Positions 61,916 to 64,000 of a stretch of 64,000 nt of DNA are shown piece after piece. Each line of letters starts with the position of its first letter. The stretch's first letter is position 1. Origin of the DNA: JALOAT01 sp041685115 (GTDB lineage Bacteria > Pseudomonadota > Gammaproteobacteria > Thiohalomonadales > Thiohalomonadaceae); the NCBI GenBank assembly GCA_041685115.1, contig JAWLGK010000002.1, positions 262,599 through 326,598 on the forward strand, in the 5' to 3' direction. Made by a program: the position numbers and the translations under genes. The notes beneath the pieces were generated by a model. That model saw nothing but the letters and a program-made list of their open reading frames with translations. It was not told the origin of the DNA and did not search any database.

Positions 61916-62634
61916 TGGCGAATATCCGCATTTGGGGTGTCACGGACCCGGGCCGCCAGCGCCAACGGAACGAAGACGCCATCGTCTGGGACGAGTCCCG
62001 CGGCTTCGCCGTGCTCGCCGACGGTGTCGGCGGGCAGAAGGCGGGCGACGTCGCCAGTGGCCTGGTGGTGTCCATCCTGGACGCGCGTCTGCGCGCGGAC
62101 TCGGCGGACGACCCGGAACAGCGCCTGGCGGCGGCGGTGCGCGAGGCCAACGCACAGATCCACAGCCGCGCGGCGACCAATGCGGTCTATGCCGGCATGG
62201 GCTCCACCGTGGTGGCGGTGCAGTTCCTCGCCCGGGAGCTGGTGGTGGCTCATGTGGGCGATTCCCGCCTGTACCGCTGGCGGGCGGATAACCTCGAACG
62301 GCTCACCCTCGATCACTCCCTGGTGCAGGAAATGGTCAGCGGAGGGTTCATGAGTGCCGAGGAGGCGAGGGCATCGGGCCATCGCCACGTGATTACCCGC
62401 GCCCTGGGCAGCGCCTCGGCAGTGGACGTGGAGGTGCAGCGCCATGAGGTCCGCAGCGGCGATCGCCTGCTGCTGTGTTCCGACGGCCTCAACGACCTGG
62501 CGGATGACGCTGAGATCGCCGCCGTGCTCGCCCGCGGCATGCCGCCGGAGGTCGCCGCCCTCGACCTGGTGGCCCTGGCCAACGAGAAGGGCGGCAGCGA
62601 TAACGTTTCGGCCATCGTGGTGGACGTGCTTTGA
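61915..62634 (+). CDS. PP2C-family Ser/Thr protein phosphatase
   Basis: The 239-residue phosphatase has all metal-binding motifs: VLADGVGGQKAGDVAS, GSTVVAVQF, VVAHVGDSRLYRWR, LLCSDGLND and GGSDNVSAIVV. It has no membrane segment. It should reverse phosphorylation by the adjacent kinase. GGGAGG at 61905-61910 favours ATG 61915; ATG 61912 is one codon upstream. Confidence 0.93.
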   Translation: MANIRIWGVTDPGRQRQRNEDAIVWDESRGFAVLADGVGGQKAGDVASGLVVSILDARLRADSADDPEQRLAAAVREANAQIHSRAATNAVYAGMGSTVVAVQFLARELVVAHVGDSRLYRWRADNLERLTLDHSLVQEMVSGGFMSAEEARASGHRHVITRALGSASAVDVEVQRHEVRSGDRLLLCSDGLNDLADDAEIAAVLARGMPPEVAALDLVALANEKGGSDNVSAIVVDVL

Positions 62635-62685
62635 GACCACGAACGGGCCCGCCCGTGCCGGCCGTGTTTTGACCAGAGGACCGAT

Positions 62686-63276
62686 ATGCCGAAGCTCATC
62701 ATCACGCGCGAAGGGGTCAGCCTGCGGGACTACCCCCTGGATCAGCAGCGCACCACCATTGGGCGCAAGGCCGGGAACGACGTATTGCTGGACGATCAGA
62801 CGGTCAGCTCCGAACACGCGGCCGTGTCCCTCATGGGCGCCCCTGCCATCACCGATCTCGACAGCACCAACGGCACCTTCGTCAACGGCGTGCGCATCAG
62901 TAAGCAGGAACTGCGGCATGGCGACGTGATACGCATCGGCCAGCACGAGTTGAAGTTCATCGACGAACAGGTCCAGGACATGGCCGCGACGGTGGTGTTC
63001 GCGCCCGCCCAGGCGCCGGCCCGCGCCGCGCGCCTGCGCGTGCTGGCGGGGGCGCGCGCGGGCAGCGTGCTCGACGTGACCCAGGAGCGCACCACCCTCG
63101 GCAAGTCCGGCGAAGTCGCCGTGCTGCTGCGCGAGGCGGGCGGATTCCGCCTGCTGCCCATGGCCGGCAAGCCGCCGCAGGTGAATCACCTGCCGGTAGC
63201 CGTGAAGGGCGTGGCGCTGGCCAGCGGCGACGAGATCGAGATCGCCGGCTCGCGCCTGCGTTTCGAGGTGGAGTGA
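62686..63276 (+). CDS. FHA-domain protein with second degenerate FHA-like part
   Basis: The 196-residue protein has a forkhead-associated domain at about 18-92 (RTTIGRKAGNDVLLDDQTVS, then SEHAAVS, DLDSTNGTFVNG), which binds phosphothreonine. A second half (about 105-195) repeats the pattern weakly (ERTTLGKSGEVAVLLREAGG, MAGKPPQVNHLPV) without the Ser-His core. It probably recognises substrates of the neighbouring kinase. It follows the phosphatase by 51 bp. Confidence 0.88.
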   Translation: MPKLIITREGVSLRDYPLDQQRTTIGRKAGNDVLLDDQTVSSEHAAVSLMGAPAITDLDSTNGTFVNGVRISKQELRHGDVIRIGQHELKFIDEQVQDMAATVVFAPAQAPARAARLRVLAGARAGSVLDVTQERTTLGKSGEVAVLLREAGGFRLLPMAGKPPQVNHLPVAVKGVALASGDEIEIAGSRLRFEVE

Positions 63277-63278
63277 AC

Positions 63279-63653
63279 ATGGCCGAGATCGGCATGAAAC
63301 CGCGGCTTACGGTGCGCTGCGACGGGTTGGTGGTGCGCACCTGCATGCTCGATAAGGAACGCATCGCCATCGGACGGCGCCGCGGCAACGACATCCAGCT
63401 GGACGACCCGGCCGTGAGCGGTGCCCACGCGGTGCTGCTGCTCACCCCGAGCGAGTATCTGGAAAGCTACCCGGTGGTGCAGCTGGAGGACGTGGGCAGC
63501 ACCAACGGCACCCTGGTGAACGGCGAACGCATCCAGCGCCGGCGCCTGCACCACGGCGATATCATCCGTCTGGGCCAGCACGAACTGGTCTACGAGGAAA
63601 ACACCGACGCCATGGACAGCACCGTGTTCCTGCTCTCCGATCCCTCGTCCTGA
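63279..63653 (+). CDS. FHA-domain protein
   Basis: The 124-residue protein consists of one FHA domain: KERIAIGRRRGNDIQLDDPA, VSGAHAVLLL, DVGSTNGTLVNGERIQRRRL and GDIIRLGQHELVYEEN. It starts at ATG 63279 after GGAG at 63270-63273, two bases downstream of the previous stop. It is the last gene of the kinase-phosphatase-FHA operon. Confidence 0.88.
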   Translation: MAEIGMKPRLTVRCDGLVVRTCMLDKERIAIGRRRGNDIQLDDPAVSGAHAVLLLTPSEYLESYPVVQLEDVGSTNGTLVNGERIQRRRLHHGDIIRLGQHELVYEENTDAMDSTVFLLSDPSS

Positions 63654-63663
63654 CTCAGGGTGA

Positions 63664-63818
63664 TAACGCGGAGGGCGCGGAGGCGCGGAGGACGCGGAGA
63701 ACAAAAAAGTGCGGGCGTGTTGCAGGATTTATTGCGAGTAGGTCGGGCAAAACTCGAATTCCCGAGCAGCCATTGCATTCCCCTCTGCGTCCTCCGCGCC
63801 TCCGCGCCCTCCGCGTTG
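63664..63818. repeat. GCGGAGG-type inverted-arm repeat (element j)
   Basis: The left arm (63664-63700) is AACGCGGAGGGCGCGGAGGC then GCGGAGGACGCGGAG. The right arm (63780-63818) is its complement, CCTCTGCGTCCTCCGCGCC and CCCTCCGCGTT. The two arms are almost perfect reverse complements and closely match element a. It separates the FHA operon from yebC. Confidence 0.85.
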
Positions 63819-63901
63819 GTCCCCTTGAAGAGACCCGCGCGGCTTCCGACCCGATCGGCCCAGTGTTAGGATCGTGCGATTGCGAGAGTACGAGGTTTCC
63901 A

Positions 63902-64000
63902 ATGGCAGGTCACAGCAAGTGGGCGAATATCCAGCATCGCAAGAACGCCCAGGATGCAAAGCGCGGCAAGATTTTCACCAAGCTGATCCGTGAAATCACG
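63902..64000 (+). CDS. yebC: YebC/PmpR-family protein, 3' end cut by window edge
   Basis: The first 33 codons read MAGHSKWANIQHRKNAQDAK then RGKIFTKLIREIT, the unmistakable N-terminus of YebC/PmpR proteins (DNA-binding regulators, with members recently linked to ribosome stalling relief). In gammaproteobacteria it usually precedes ruvC, outside this window. Confidence 0.93.
   Translation, partial: MAGHSKWANIQHRKNAQDAKRGKIFTKLIREIT

Noticed and set aside
59606..63653. Type VI secretion regulatory module
   Set aside because: Only the kinase, phosphatase and FHA genes are present; no tss structural gene is in the window.

Overview
The window is a high-GC chromosomal segment, most likely from a gammaproteobacterium. 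The evidence is the block bamD, rluD, pgeF, clpB (the same order as in Escherichia coli, here with four genes inserted before clpB), together with sucCD, a P-II gene, a single-chain glutamine-dependent NadE, and aspS and yebC at the right end. A group 3b-type [NiFe] hydrogenase and a large chemotaxis locus would fit a Chromatiales-like sulfur or hydrogen metaboliser, but that placement is inference.

Layout. 0.2-13.8 kb is housekeeping: sucCD, nadE, glnB, a nitroreductase, bamD/rluD/pgeF, a ZIP transporter, a GcvR-like ACT protein, def, a PlsC-like acyltransferase and clpB. 14.3-18.1 kb holds a DUF432 protein with an MscS channel, a UbiA-family prenyltransferase, a thioredoxin and endonuclease V. 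18.2-19.6 kb holds three hydrogenase maturation genes (hypC-hypA and a one-domain HupH/HyaF homologue). 20.1-38.5 kb is a signalling block: a free-standing CZB zinc-binding protein, a LuxR-type regulator opposite a PAS hybrid kinase, an HD-GYP phosphodiesterase, then a che operon (REC, MCP, cheY, STAS, cheA, MCP, cheW, cheW, cheR, cheB, REC) and a second MCP with a periplasmic CZB-like sensor. 38.6-43.2 kb encodes the hydrogenase (hydB-hydG-hydD-hydA) and its protease. 43.3-50.0 kb has two SDRs, two tiny lipoproteins, a 0.8 kb palindrome array, and an operon of AMP/thymidine phosphorylase, PRPP synthetase-like protein and DUF1614 membrane protein. 50.3-64 kb has an Ig-like lipoprotein of atypical composition, mug, an Atm1-type ABC exporter, an FmdB-like zinc ribbon protein, aspS, nadA, a hydrolase, a CHASE2 Ser/Thr kinase-PP2C-FHA-FHA cassette and the start of yebC.

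How the genes work together. The hydrogenase block supplies an NAD(P)-linked cytoplasmic enzyme and its protease, while some of its metal-insertion helpers lie about 20 kb away and look divergent (HypA has Arg at the usual nickel-binding His2; HypC lacks a conserved internal stretch). The che operon is nearly complete for an adapting chemotaxis pathway, but no cheZ or cheD is seen. The nucleotide operon suggests phosphorolysis of nucleosides or nucleotides coupled to PRPP-type chemistry.

The most striking non-coding feature is repeat density. Ten intergenic elements have arms built of about 9-bp G-rich units in inverted orientation, and several carry other palindromes inside them. One palindrome family is amplified at 46.07-46.85 kb into a 105-bp tandem array that alternates between two unit types, so its true period is 210 bp. 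Several genes end in a TAG stop that is the first base triplet of such a palindrome, and one element supplies the 3' end of def and the 5' end of the next gene. No tRNA, rRNA, CRISPR array, insertion sequence with transposase or phage gene was seen.
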